Part shown: positions 40,403 to 48,823 of the stretch, piece by piece
Layout: each line of letters opens with the position of its first letter
Position numbering within the stretch: position 1 is the stretch's first letter
Source: Acidiferrum sp963771295
GTDB taxonomy: Bacteria; Acidobacteriota; Terriglobia; Acidiferrales; UBA7541
Length of the DNA stretch: 64,000 nucleotides
Direction of reading: 5' to 3'
Assembly (NCBI GenBank): GCA_963771295.1
Contig: CAVYTB010000005.1
Span: 868,001-932,000, forward strand
Position numbers and translations under genes: made by a program
The notes under the pieces: model-generated
Databases searched by the model: none
Told to the model about the DNA's origin: nothing
Seen by the model: the letters and a program-made list of their open reading frames with translations, nothing else

Positions 40403-41785
40403 TTACGCTAGGTCATCGAAGAGTCGAGGAAGGCCGAGGGCATCAAAGTAAGCGATGGGAAGCGCGAATTGCAGCGCGGGACTATTCGTCAGTCGCCACG
40501 GGCCGTGAGGACTGCCCGCCGTTTGTGCAGCGAGATCCTTGCCGACTCCGAGGTGGCGTAGCTTCCGGTAGCGCGTTGAACCGCGTTTCCATTGCTTCCA
40601 GATCAGGGACCGCAGACGATGGCGTATCCACTGATCTAGTCGCTGGAGCAGTGAGGGTGTCTGACTGAAGCCGAAGTAGCCCTTCCAGCCCCTTAAGTAG
40701 GCCGTCAGTTCCTTCAGCATTTGTTCCAGGCCGATTCCTCGCGTCCGTCGCGTCAGCTCCCGAATTCTTTGCTTGCAGCGCAACAAAGCTTTCGGCGAGA
40801 TGCGCCGCTTTGGCTCTTTGTTGTTGCTGAAGCTGAACCCAAGGAACTTCCGTGTCTCCGGTCGAGCCACCGCACTCTTTGCCTCGTTCACCTTGAGCTT
40901 CAGTCGGCGTGTGAGAACGCGCGTGACGTTCGTCATCACCCGCTGTCCTGCTCGTTGGCTGCGGACGTAAATGTTGCAGTCATCCGCATACCGTACGAAG
41001 CGATGCTTGCGCCGTTCGAGCTCGCGGTCGAGTTCATCGAGCACGATGTTCGATAGAAGCGGAGAAAGCGGACCGCCTTGCGGTGTCCCTTCTTCCGCCG
41101 GACTCACCAGCCCGTTCTCCATCACTCCCACTTTCAAGAATGCTCCGATCAATCGGAGCATTCTCTTGTCGGTTACCCGCCGTGCGACCGCCGCCATCAG
41201 TTTGTCGTGGTTGACCCGATCAAAGAATTTCTCAAGATCGAGGTCTACCACCCAGCGATGGCCCGCAGCAATGTATTGCTGTGCTTTGGCTACCGCTTGA
41301 TGCGCCGAGCGTTTCGGCCGAAACCCGTGACTGTGTTCGGAGAACGTCGGGTCCCACCTGCGTTGCAGAACCTGCATTACCGCCTGCTGGATCAAGCGAT
41401 CCAGCACCGTTGGGATGCCAAGCTTTCGCACCCCGCCGTCCGGTTTCGGGATTTCCACCCGTCGCACCGGTTGTGGTCTGTAGGTCCCGCTCAACAGTTG
41501 TTCCCGTATCGTGGGCCAGTGCTGCTTCAGATAACCCGAGAGATCCCCGACTTTCATGCCGTCGATTCCCGGACTTCCTTTGTTTGCTTTGACTCGCTTG
41601 TAAGCCTGCCAGCAGTTTCCCCGCTCGCAGACTTCTTCCATCAACTGCTCGTGACGAGTTGGACGTTCGGTTTCGCATTTCGCCGTAAGCGATTCGGTCC
41701 CTTCCTGAGAAGCCTTCGGAGTTTCACTCCTCCCCTCCTCAGTAAAGGCCAGCACTAGCTGGTTCTTCTGCCGCTTGTCGCTCAT
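40403..41785 (-). CDS. ltrA: group II intron reverse transcriptase/maturase
   Basis: A 460-residue protein with RT blocks RRVEIPKPDGGVRKLGIPTV, DRLIQQAVMQVL, HGFRPKRSAHQAV, WVVDLDLEKFFDRVNHDKL, EGTPQGGPLSPLLSNIVLDE and the catalytic YADD at 266-269 (FVRYADDCNIYV). A maturase/thumb region follows with a group II intron maturase-specific motif (LTAYLRGWKGYFGFSQTP, WIRHRLRSLIWKQWKRGSTR). No endonuclease HNH domain is visible, as is usual for class C. The protein splices the intron RNA and reverse-transcribes it at new sites. The frame is intact, so the intron may still be mobile. Confidence 0.95.
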   Translation of the reverse strand: MSDKRQKNQLVLAFTEEGRSETPKASQEGTESLTAKCETERPTRHEQLMEEVCERGNCWQAYKRVKANKGSPGIDGMKVGDLSGYLKQHWPTIREQLLSGTYRPQPVRRVEIPKPDGGVRKLGIPTVLDRLIQQAVMQVLQRRWDPTFSEHSHGFRPKRSAHQAVAKAQQYIAAGHRWVVDLDLEKFFDRVNHDKLMAAVARRVTDKRMLRLIGAFLKVGVMENGLVSPAEEGTPQGGPLSPLLSNIVLDELDRELERRKHRFVRYADDCNIYVRSQRAGQRVMTNVTRVLTRRLKLKVNEAKSAVARPETRKFLGFSFSNNKEPKRRISPKALLRCKQRIRELTRRTRGIGLEQMLKELTAYLRGWKGYFGFSQTPSLLQRLDQWIRHRLRSLIWKQWKRGSTRYRKLRHLGVGKDLAAQTAGSPHGPWRLTNSPALQFALPIAYFDALGLPRLFDDLA

Positions 41786-42195
41786 CGAGTCCTGCGTCCT
41801 ACTTGCCGCTCCCTACTGTTTGGGCCTTCATCGCTTCCGCAACTACTACGCCCGCTGCTGACTTCTGCCGCACGGTCAGAGTGGATCGCTCCACTCTCAG
41901 TCACGATTCCGTGACATGCAGCAGATCTCCCGAGGTAAGTTCGATCGCCTTCCACGCGCAACCGCCGGATCTACCACCAGTGCCTTTGATGGATTGTGGG
42001 CTTCGCGATCATTGGCTCGCTCGCCCGGCACCGTAGGCCTCTAATCCAGTTCTTGTTCATCGGCTCGCGTATTTGCTCCACGCTTCTTTCAGACCTCACC
42101 TCGCGGCTCGGCCCTTGCGCTTCGCTATCACTTCGCCTCCATCAGGCTGTGAAGAGGACTTTCACCTCCAAGCTATCAAACATGCTCGGCACACC

Positions 42196-42227
42196 AAAAA
42201 AAAGAGGCGGGAGCAATCCCGCCTCTT
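42196..42227 (-). terminator. Rho-independent terminator of the DUF2269-like gene (intron insertion site)
   Basis: AAGAGGCGGGA (42202-42212) pairs perfectly with TCCCGCCTCTT (42217-42227) around GCAA; on the minus strand eight T follow (42196-42203). It lies about 70 bases after the stop of the gene at 42298-42849. The intron begins two bases beyond the T run. Confidence 0.9.
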
Positions 42228-42300
42228 CCTATTTCCGATTCCTATTTTCAATTTTCTGATTTCTAATTCCTATTTTCCAATTTCCAATTTCCAATTTCTA
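42226..42300 (+). repeat. AT-rich degenerate tandem repeat
   Basis: Imperfect TTCCTATTT, TTCCAATTT and TTTCTAATT units repeat to the end of the DUF2269-like gene. The last three TTCCAATTT-like units are nearly exact. Low complexity, no spacers. Confidence 0.6.
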
Positions 42301-42849
42301 TTTTTTGCCGCTCGACCACGCCGGCGCTGCGACAATCACGCCCAGCCCAATCGCGGCCAGCAGCACCACCAGCGATGGAACGAGCAGCGGCTTGGCGGTC
42401 ATCAAATACACGATGCCGATCGCCAGCATGGTGCGGATGCGGATCAGCGTAACAATCACGGGATCCTTCACGTGTCCCAACACTTCGCTGCTCAGCGCTG
42501 CCGTTCCCTCTGACGCCTGCAGCGCCGGCCGCATCTTCTTGAAGCGCGGCAGCAGCAGCCCAAATCCAATCACCAGCGCCACGGCGATTCCGATCCAAGC
42601 CGCGATCACCCAGCCTGCGGCGCTTCGATCGGTCACTCCCGCCATGTATCCGCCGGTCAGGATCAGCAGCAGCAATCCCGGCCCGCTTACCGGCAGCGAC
42701 CCGCGATAAATCCGTAGCCACGACCGCGCCTCGCCCACCGTGGTCGCTCGACGCAGCAGCGCCGACGCGGCCCACTCCAGTCCATAGCCAACAAACAGCG
42801 CGGCCATGCCCACAAAATGGAAGAACAACACGATCGTGTAGGTGCTCAT
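42298..42849 (-). CDS. DUF2269-like integral membrane protein, 183 aa
   Basis: Four to five predicted membrane helices: TIVLFFHFVGMAALFVGYG, LPVSGPGLLLLILTGGYMAG, GWVIAAWIGIAVALVIGFGL, ILAIGIVYLM region and LVPSLVVLLAAIGLGVIVAA. The early His in a hydrophobic helix and the helix order fit the DUF2269-type predicted membrane proteins, but the identification is tentative. It starts 12 bases after the serC stop on the same strand, so the two are likely co-transcribed and end at the terminator 42196-42227. Confidence 0.75.
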   Translation of the reverse strand: MSTYTIVLFFHFVGMAALFVGYGLEWAASALLRRATTVGEARSWLRIYRGSLPVSGPGLLLLILTGGYMAGVTDRSAAGWVIAAWIGIAVALVIGFGLLLPRFKKMRPALQASEGTAALSSEVLGHVKDPVIVTLIRIRTMLAIGIVYLMTAKPLLVPSLVVLLAAIGLGVIVAAPAWSSGKK

Positions 42850-42861
42850 AGGGACACCATC

Positions 42862-44001
42862 TTACCCGCGTGCGCGCTGAATCTCCCGCATAAATCCTGT
42901 GAGCGCCTGCACCGCGTCCTGCTCCACCGCGTTGTAGAGCGAAATGCGCATGCCGCCCACGGAGCGATGTCCCGGCGTGCCAATCAATCCCGCCGCAGTG
43001 GCTTGCTTGGCGAATTCCTTTTCCACCGCTTCGTCGCCGTGAGCCGCGGCGCTGCCGCCCACGCGAAACACCACGTTCATCAGCGAACGCGAAGTCTTCT
43101 CCACCGGGCAGTGGTAGTAGCCGTTGCTGCCATCAATCGTTTCGTACAGCAGCTTGGCCTTGGCTTCATTGCGCTTCTGCATGCCGGCCACTCCACCCTC
43201 CGCCGCCATCCATTCCGTCACCAGGCTCAGGATGTAGACGGCAAACGTGGGCGGCGTGTGATACAGCGACTTCTCCTTAATGTGCGTGCGGTATTGCAGC
43301 AGCGTGGGCAGGTTTTTGTCCGCGCGCTCCGCCAGATCTTTCCTGACGATCACCACCGTCACGCCGCTGGGCCCCAGGTTCTTTTGCGCACCGGCGAAGA
43401 TCAGGCCGAACTTGCTGACATCGATGGGGCGCGACGCGATGTCTGACGACATGTCCGCCACCAGCGGCGCCTGCGAAGCTGGCACGTGATGATATTGCGT
43501 GCCTTCAATGGTGTTGTTGGTGCAGAAGTAGGTGTACGAAGCGTCTGGCGACAGCTTGATCTCTTCGGCACGCGGCACGCGCGTGAATTTCTCCGCTTCC
43601 GTCGACGCGGCAATATTGTGCGGGATGCCCTTCTTCAGTTCGCCGATGGCTTTCGCCGTCCACGCGCCGGTGTGCAGCACATCCACCGGCTTTCCCGGCA
43701 GGCACAGATTCATGGGCACCATGGTGAACTGCATGCTTCCGCCGCCTTGCACAAAGATCACCGCGTACTCTTCCGGGATTGCCAGCAGCTTGCGCAGGTT
43801 CTGCTCCGCCGCATTGTTGATGGCCTCAAATTCCGGGGAGCGGTGCGACAGCTCCATCACGCTCATGCCCGTTCCGCGGTAGTCCAGCAACTCCTCGCGG
43901 ATGCGCTCCAGCACAGGATGCGGCAACGCGGCCGGGCCGGCATTAAAGTTAAACGTCCGCTTCGCGCGGCTTGCAACGGATGTGGTGCTCACAGTGGTCA
44001 T
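42862..44001 (-). CDS. serC: phosphoserine aminotransferase
   Basis: A 379-residue PLP enzyme that converts 3-phosphohydroxypyruvate and glutamate to phosphoserine and 2-oxoglutarate in serine synthesis (and acts in the pyridoxal pathway in some bacteria). Features: NFNAGPAALPHPVLERIREE at the N-terminus, VMELSHRSPEF, VIFVQGGGSMQF, CTNNTIEGTQY, VADMSSDIASRPID, and the PLP lysine Lys207 in FAGAQKNLGPSG, ending with GMRISLYNAVEQDAVQAL. Length is slightly above the usual 360 because of an N-terminal extension. It is the first gene of a probable two-gene unit. Confidence 0.96.
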   Translation of the reverse strand: MTTVSTTSVASRAKRTFNFNAGPAALPHPVLERIREELLDYRGTGMSVMELSHRSPEFEAINNAAEQNLRKLLAIPEEYAVIFVQGGGSMQFTMVPMNLCLPGKPVDVLHTGAWTAKAIGELKKGIPHNIAASTEAEKFTRVPRAEEIKLSPDASYTYFCTNNTIEGTQYHHVPASQAPLVADMSSDIASRPIDVSKFGLIFAGAQKNLGPSGVTVVIVRKDLAERADKNLPTLLQYRTHIKEKSLYHTPPTFAVYILSLVTEWMAAEGGVAGMQKRNEAKAKLLYETIDGSNGYYHCPVEKTSRSLMNVVFRVGGSAAAHGDEAVEKEFAKQATAAGLIGTPGHRSVGGMRISLYNAVEQDAVQALTGFMREIQRARG

Positions 44002-44888
44002 GCCTTTCGCAGAAAGATTGCGGCGCTTCCGTAGCGGATAAGCTGAGGTTTGCTCCGCTCCTTAGAATACCAGATGAGGCGCGCCTCGTGATTCGTGACC
44101 CGTGCTTCGTGAGCGCCGAGCAGCGGCCAATTTGGCGACTCGTGTAGGGGCACGATACATCGCGCCCAGCGACCGGTGTGTCCGAGCCCGCACGAGCGAC
44201 TGAAAATGTCGGCGGGCCGACAATTGGTTGTAAGTTCACAGTGATCAGTTTTAAGTACGGCAAAAGCGGTGCAGGCGAACGGAACTTGGAAAATAAGAAG
44301 GCGGTTTCCCGAAACGGGAATGTCGGCGCGCCGCCATTTATTGGATAAGGTACTGAATCGATAATGGTTAGCCATTTTGCGGAATTCGGCGAAGGGATGG
44401 AAAGTGAAACTAATACTTGATGTTGTGTGCGCGCTGCGTTGAGATTCTAGGCCCCCGCCCCCCGCTATTTCGTATGTAAGGGAAACAAAGGAGTTACGGG
44501 CACTTTTCGTGTAAGTACGGGAAACAAAGGACTTAGTGGCGAATCAGCGGTGGGAAAAAACGAGGCGAGGAGTGGCGGCGGGTAAACACAGAGCCGCCGA
44601 GGCGCGAACATGCCTCATTATGGTCTAAGATAGCTACATCGTCAACAGTATTGTGTAGTAGCACACCAAAATGGCGCGGAAGGATTATTTCCGTTCGGAC
44701 TCGCGTAAGCAAGAGGAGCCGACCCGCCCTTTCAAGACCCAGCCGCGGAACGGCAGTGTGGACTCTGAGAGCGATCTAACATCGTTATGTTCGGCATTCG
44801 GCAACGGTATTAATCAATGGATGAACGCTCGATGATTCAGCGCTTGTAGGTTGTCGGGAGTATTGTTTAAATCCATGGTGAGCATCCG
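44002..44888. other. intergenic region before the accessory island
   Basis: No gene I can support. It contains two GGGAAACAAAGGA repeats (44476-44536). A 54-codon plus-strand frame at 44671-44835 (MARKDYFRSDSRKQEEPTRP...) is open, but lacks a ribosome-binding site and a recognisable domain, so it is left uncalled. This marks the switch from core genes to accessory genes. Confidence 0.4.
44476..44536 (+). repeat. tandem GTAAG..GGGAAACAAAGGA..TTAC hairpin units
   Basis: Two units, 44476-44497 and 44511-44536, share GGGAAACAAAGGA flanked by inverted ends (GTAA/TTAC in the first, GTAAGT/ACTTA in the second). Each can fold into a hairpin with an A-rich loop. They are separated by 13 bases. Confidence 0.65.
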
Positions 44889-45341
44889 ATGCAGAAAAGT
44901 GAAGTGCTGCCAAGATTTTACACTCTAGGGCATCAGTCCCATTCGTTCCTCACGATGGTTAAGCTGCTCACCAGCAATCGCGTCAGCATGATTGTCGATG
45001 TACGGCAAAATCCAGTAAGCAGAAAAACTGGCTTCTCCAAAAGGCAACTCGAGGAAGCCGTTCCGAACTTTGGGATTAGCTATGCACATTGGCCTGAGCT
45101 TGGGACACCACCATCAATTCGAAAAATATATCTGGCAACGGGAAACGTAGAAAAGGCACTGTTCCGATACGAGCAGCATCTACGTGCCCGCCGACGGACA
45201 CTCAGGGCGTTTATCCAGACTGTAAAGTCCGAGCGTTTTTGCCTGCTCTGCCTAGAAGCTGATCATAGGTCGTGTCACCGTAGTATAATTGCACAAGTAT
45301 TAAATGAGATGACTGGATGCCGGCCGATTCATCTTCACTAG
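44889..45341 (+). CDS. DUF488 family protein
   Basis: A 150-residue protein with the DUF488 layout: FYTLGHQSHSFLTMVKLLTS, RVSMIVDVRQNPVSRKTGFS, FGISYAHWPELGTPP, and the closing CLLCLEADHRSCHRSIIAQV. DUF488 proteins are often found in defence and mobile-element contexts; their biochemical function is not established. The cysteine/histidine-rich end suggests metal binding. It overlaps the next gene by 25 bases, indicating tight coupling. Confidence 0.85.
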   Translation: MQKSEVLPRFYTLGHQSHSFLTMVKLLTSNRVSMIVDVRQNPVSRKTGFSKRQLEEAVPNFGISYAHWPELGTPPSIRKIYLATGNVEKALFRYEQHLRARRRTLRAFIQTVKSERFCLLCLEADHRSCHRSIIAQVLNEMTGCRPIHLH

Positions 45342-45985
45342 AGTGGCGCAAGGAGAAGGTCCTAATAATCGGTAGAGCCTCGCCCGAACCCAGCAGGAAG
45401 CACATAGAGACAGTGTGTACAGGCGGGATTACGGAAAACGGTGAGGTACTGCGGCTGTATCCAATACCGTTGCGTTACCTTGAAGAGGGAGAGCGCTACA
45501 GGCAATGGACTTGGGCGGAATTCGAAATCGCAAAGGACCCGAGCGATAAGCGAAAGGAAAGTCACAGGGTTCGAGAAGGCTCCATTCGCATTTTGAGCCA
45601 ATCGGATGACTGGTCGGAGAAGTTCGCGTTCCTCAAAAACGCTATAGTAAAAGACAAGGAGTCACTGGACCAGCTCTACCACAAGGATTGGACGAGCATA
45701 GGAGTCGTGGAAATAGAGCTAGTGGAGTTTTATGCCAAAACCCAGGCGAAGAATTGGGAGGAAGATAAGTCCTACATCAAGCAGTTCCTCCTTTACGAAG
45801 ATCGAAAGCCACTCGAGCAACTGCCAATTGAGTTGCGGCTTACCTTCCGCTGCAAAAATAACCCCGGATGCAAGACGCACGACTCCTCTCTTATAGGTTG
45901 GGAATACATGGAGGCGTTTCGCAAGTTCAGAAAGACGTACGGGTCGGCGGAAAACGCGGTCGAGGTTCTGAAGCAGATTGTATAG
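45317..45985 (+). CDS. uncharacterised DUF488-partner protein with premature amber codon
   Basis: A 222-residue frame starting inside the DUF488 gene. It begins KVLIIGRASPEPSRKHIETV, then CTGGITENGEVLRLYPIPLR, YRQWTWAEFEIAKDPSDKRK and CKNNPGCKTHDSSLIGWEYM. The TAG at 45983-45985 is followed in the same frame by 41 sense codons to TAG 46109-46111 (GKFSDSHRNAYALMGTHRFH, PIWMVAQLYFIPKDLPERLF). A segment reading L-M-G-T-x-R-F-H-P-x-W-M-V looks like a genuine conserved C-terminus. So the gene probably once ended at 46111. Proteins of this kind next to DUF488 are uncharacterised; I do not assign a function. Confidence 0.65.
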   Translation: MPADSSSLEWRKEKVLIIGRASPEPSRKHIETVCTGGITENGEVLRLYPIPLRYLEEGERYRQWTWAEFEIAKDPSDKRKESHRVREGSIRILSQSDDWSEKFAFLKNAIVKDKESLDQLYHKDWTSIGVVEIELVEFYAKTQAKNWEEDKSYIKQFLLYEDRKPLEQLPIELRLTFRCKNNPGCKTHDSSLIGWEYMEAFRKFRKTYGSAENAVEVLKQIV

Positions 45986-46199
45986 GGTAAATTCAGTGAC
46001 TCGCACCGCAATGCCTATGCTCTGATGGGCACTCATCGCTTTCATCCAATTTGGATGGTCGCTCAGCTCTACTTTATTCCGAAAGATCTTCCGGAGCGGC
46101 TCTTTTCATAGACGCCTATTCCCAACTCGAGTCTTAAATGTGCTCCCGGTGTCTGGTTTCCTTGGATGGTAGACGCTTCAGTGGCGGAATGGAGTAGAA

Positions 46200-47626
46200 A
46201 TGCCTGATACAGAAGCGAAGCAAGCATCCACCCTGGAATCCGGAGAAAACAGAAAGCTGCTAGAACTGTTTTCCTTTGGTTTCGACCGATGGCTGGTGAG
46301 ACATTCACCCCCCGAGGTGCGGGAGCGCATCTTGGCTATAGACTCAAATCCGTTGGTCGCTCGCAGCTAAACCAACTGCTTCACCTTTGCCATGAGCCCG
46401 GAGTTTCCGAGGGACTCTATCGCTACTATTGGCTCTCGCTGCCGAAGAACCATGCGTTCGACGTAACTAGTATTCCTTCCTATGATCATCGCTTCACGAG
46501 TGGCGACCTCATTGTGTCCTTACAGCACCTAAGATGGGGTTTATACAGGATGTATGTCGATGCGCTACTCTTCTTTGGCGATGTTCGTCACGCTTTTAAC
46601 CAACTAAGAGTCTGCAACGGAGTTCAACTCGAGGCATTTTTCGCAGCAAGGCGGTTTGACACAGAAGGTTTAAAAAAGCGCGGCCCCGCCCTTCCCCTGG
46701 TAAACATTGCCAAGGACAATCGATATCTAATCTCTGAAATGGCATGTAAATCTTATGGGGCCATCGGAGAAAAGCACGGCGACCTGAAGGCATTTCTTAT
46801 GGGGGCGTTTAGGGACCACGAAGCCGGCGGTGGTGGCAAAGTGAGCATCAGGACTCTGTGTCAATCGGCTTTCGCTGCGAAAAAGAGCGAGAGGCAGACC
46901 GAGTTTCTCTATTCCGCGGACGGATATTGGACGAGGAAGTGGAAAATGCCCTGCAAGTCGAGGAGAAGTATCAGGGACTAGTTGAGCTCTTCGATGATGC
47001 CCGAAAGGCCGCCCTCAGGAATACGCAATACTTTCTTTCCATGGCGAACGACCTAGACGTCTACGTGGCGACTAGCATGAGAACTCGATCCGACTTCAGG
47101 AAAATGGCTGATTTTTGCGAAAAGGTGTTTCGCCATGCATCACTCAAGGACCTGACCCTCCGCTATTTTGATCCGACGGTGAGTGCGGCTGAAGGACATG
47201 AGGAGAAGGGGTTGATCGAATGCCTCATGGTTAAGTCTGCGAAGATACTCGTCTACTGTGCTGGTGAGAGGGATAGCTTCGGCAAGGACGCCGAAGCGGC
47301 GATGGCTCTGAGCCTAGGCAAGCCGGTGATCTTTTACTGCGATGCCGCCGAACGTGAAAGATTCTTCTCCGAAGTCCATCCCTTAATTAAGCAGACTCAT
47401 CCAGTTTGAAACGGGTGTTGCTGTCGGTGCCCTCGTCACTTCGTCCCAGGATGAGGTGATCACGTTGATTCACAGAATTTTTCACAACACGATGGAGTAT
47501 GAGCTACAACAGAAACCGTCAGGGCTAAAGTTAGTGGACCGGCTCACAGGATCGACCGTCCGGTTGCAGACAGGGAATGGTATGCTCAGACAGACTTTCT
47601 GGAATTACTACCATACTAAAGTCTAG
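46200..47626 (+). pseudogene. two-part protein with nucleoside-deoxyribosyltransferase/TIR-like C-terminal domain, three frame changes
   Basis: Four frame segments read as one protein. 46200-46366: LFSFGFDRWLVRHSPPEVRE... to NPLVARS. About 46367-46860: QLNQLLHLCHEPGVSEGLYR, ALLFFGDVRHAFNQLR, YLISEMACKSYGAIGEKHGD. About 46880-47390: LDVYVATSMRTRSDFRKMAD, LTLRYFDPTVSAAEGHEEKG, LIECLMVKSAKILVYCAGER, AAMALSLGKPVIFYCD. About 47391-47626: RLIQFETGVAVGALVTSSQD to FWNYYHTKV. The third part has the alternating strands and the SAKILVYCAG...SLGKPVIF order of nucleoside 2-deoxyribosyltransferase/TIR-like folds. It has been inactivated unless the indels are assembly errors. Confidence 0.6.
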
Positions 47627-48139
47627 TGAAATTGGTTGTGCCGCTCTGCAGTCTCTTTGCGTCTCGCGCCGTTTCGTTGTCCGTTCTTTTTATGCAGGCG
47701 TTCGCGGGATTCCACAAAGTATTGATCATGGATTCCTAGGGGCTGAAGCCCAATTTAGGGCAGGCCGTTAATGTCGGAGCTAAAGCTCCGACCCCCTAAC
47801 GAGAAAAGCAAAACCACAACCGCTTAAGAGAGAAGCAGAACACTGCCCCACAAAACAAAGAAGGCCAGTTAGTTTGTGGAACTTTCTTCTAGTTTGCTGA
47901 GCGATCGGGCAAAAAACACGGCGAGGGTTGACGGTGAGTCAGGTGCACGTGCCAGTGAGGCACGCCTGCGATGGATCATGCCGCGATCCCTCGCTGCGCT
48001 CGGGATGACAAATTCGCAGGGCTGCAACATTGACCTGGACGGTGGGGGCTTATAGACTCGCGGCTGCTCTATGGGGCGCGGACTTGACGGAGTACGTGCC
48101 CGGGCCATTTCCATCCACAAAAAACTAAGAGGAGAATCG
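47627..48139. other. intergenic region with hairpins
   Basis: No gene seen. Includes the perfect hairpin GTCGGAGC-TAAA-GCTCCGAC (47773-47792) just after a GGGGCTGAAGCCC-type stretch, and a GATCCCTCGCTGCGCTCGGG segment (47980-48000) that recurs in modified form near 48700. Confidence 0.55.
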
Positions 48140-48580
48140 ATGAGAAAAGCTCTATGGGCCATTCTGTTTGTTGCGACGTTGCTAAGCGCGTTGCCAAGCC
48201 GGGCGCAGAATCCCAACTACGATGCCGGGCCGGTGTGGCGGGTGACGTACTACCATCTGAAGCCGGGGCAGGGAGAAGCGTTCTGGAAGGATTTTCGCGA
48301 GAACCTGAAGCCGGTGTACGACGCGGTGAAAAAAGAAGGCATGATCACCGATTACAAAGTGTGGACCAATGCGACCACGGACGCTCCGGGAGACTGGGAC
48401 ATCGCGGTGGGAATACTGTTTCCGAATTGGGCGGCGCTGGATCAGATCGAAGCGAAGGCGGCGACCATTTCGGCGAAGCATTACGGTTCACGCGAAGCCA
48501 TGCTGGAAGCGGGGAAGAAACGCAGTGAGATCCGCGAAGTGGTGATGAGCAAGTTGGCGCGCGAGGTGATGCCGAAGTAG
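48140..48580 (+). CDS. secreted hypothetical protein, 146 aa
   Basis: ATG 48140 with AGAGGAGA upstream. Residues 1-22 form a signal peptide (MRKALWAILFVATLLSALPS, RAQ). The mature part (VWRVTYYHLKPGQGEAFWKD, PVYDAVKKEGMITDYKVWTN, DWDIAVGILFPNWAALDQIE) has the alternating layout of a ferredoxin-like, NIPSNAP/dimeric alpha-beta-barrel-type fold, which is inference. Such exported proteins are frequent in Acidobacteriota. Monocistronic. Confidence 0.8.
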   Translation: MRKALWAILFVATLLSALPSRAQNPNYDAGPVWRVTYYHLKPGQGEAFWKDFRENLKPVYDAVKKEGMITDYKVWTNATTDAPGDWDIAVGILFPNWAALDQIEAKAATISAKHYGSREAMLEAGKKRSEIREVVMSKLAREVMPK

Positions 48581-48757
48581 AGGCGACGACGCGGTGAGGC
48601 CCCAGATGGGTTTTTGGTGGAGCGTTCGGGGCCGCTGGCGGTGGTGACGCTGGGTTGGGTGCGCGTGACAGCGAGGTGGCCGGCGATCGATCAAGCCACG
48701 ATCCCTCGCTGCGCGCGGGATGATTGTCGCGGAGAGAAACGGCGACAACGTAATGAA

Positions 48758-48823
48758 AGAACCGACCTAAAGGTCGGCCACTACAGAGGTTTGCTTGTAG
48801 TGGCCAGCCTTCAGGCTGGTTCT
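48758..48823. repeat. inverted REP pair (REPIN-like) at the 3' end of the REP transposase gene
   Basis: REP 1 (48758-48785, read on the minus strand) and REP 2 (48796-48823, plus strand) share TGTAGTGGCC, a short stem and GGTTCT. The stems differ by paired changes: CCGACC/GGTCGG in one and CCAGCC/GGCTGG in the other, so base pairing is kept. Ten bases separate them. REP 2 overlaps the last codons and stop of the transposase gene. Confidence 0.85.

Larger units (their letters stand above)
40329..42194 (-). mobile_element. group II intron (class C type) inserted behind a terminator
   Basis: The minus strand starts GTGTG at 42194 (consensus GUGYG), followed by the 5' domain sequence ATAGCTTGGAGGTGAAAGTC typical of bacterial introns. 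It encodes a reverse transcriptase (40403-41785) and ends with a domain V-like hairpin (40362-40396), a domain VI-like stem and CCCCTAT near 40329. Its 5' end abuts the T tract of a Rho-independent terminator (42196-42227), the insertion preference of class IIC introns. Length is about 1.87 kb, normal for the class. The exact 3' base is estimated. Confidence 0.85.

Noticed and set aside
42226..42300. possible CRISPR or leader
   Set aside because: Low-complexity AT-rich units without spacers and no cas genes in the window.
44671..44835. 54-aa plus-strand ORF MARKDYFRSDSRKQEEPTRP...
   Set aside because: No ribosome-binding site, no domain, and surrounded by non-coding DNA; may be chance.
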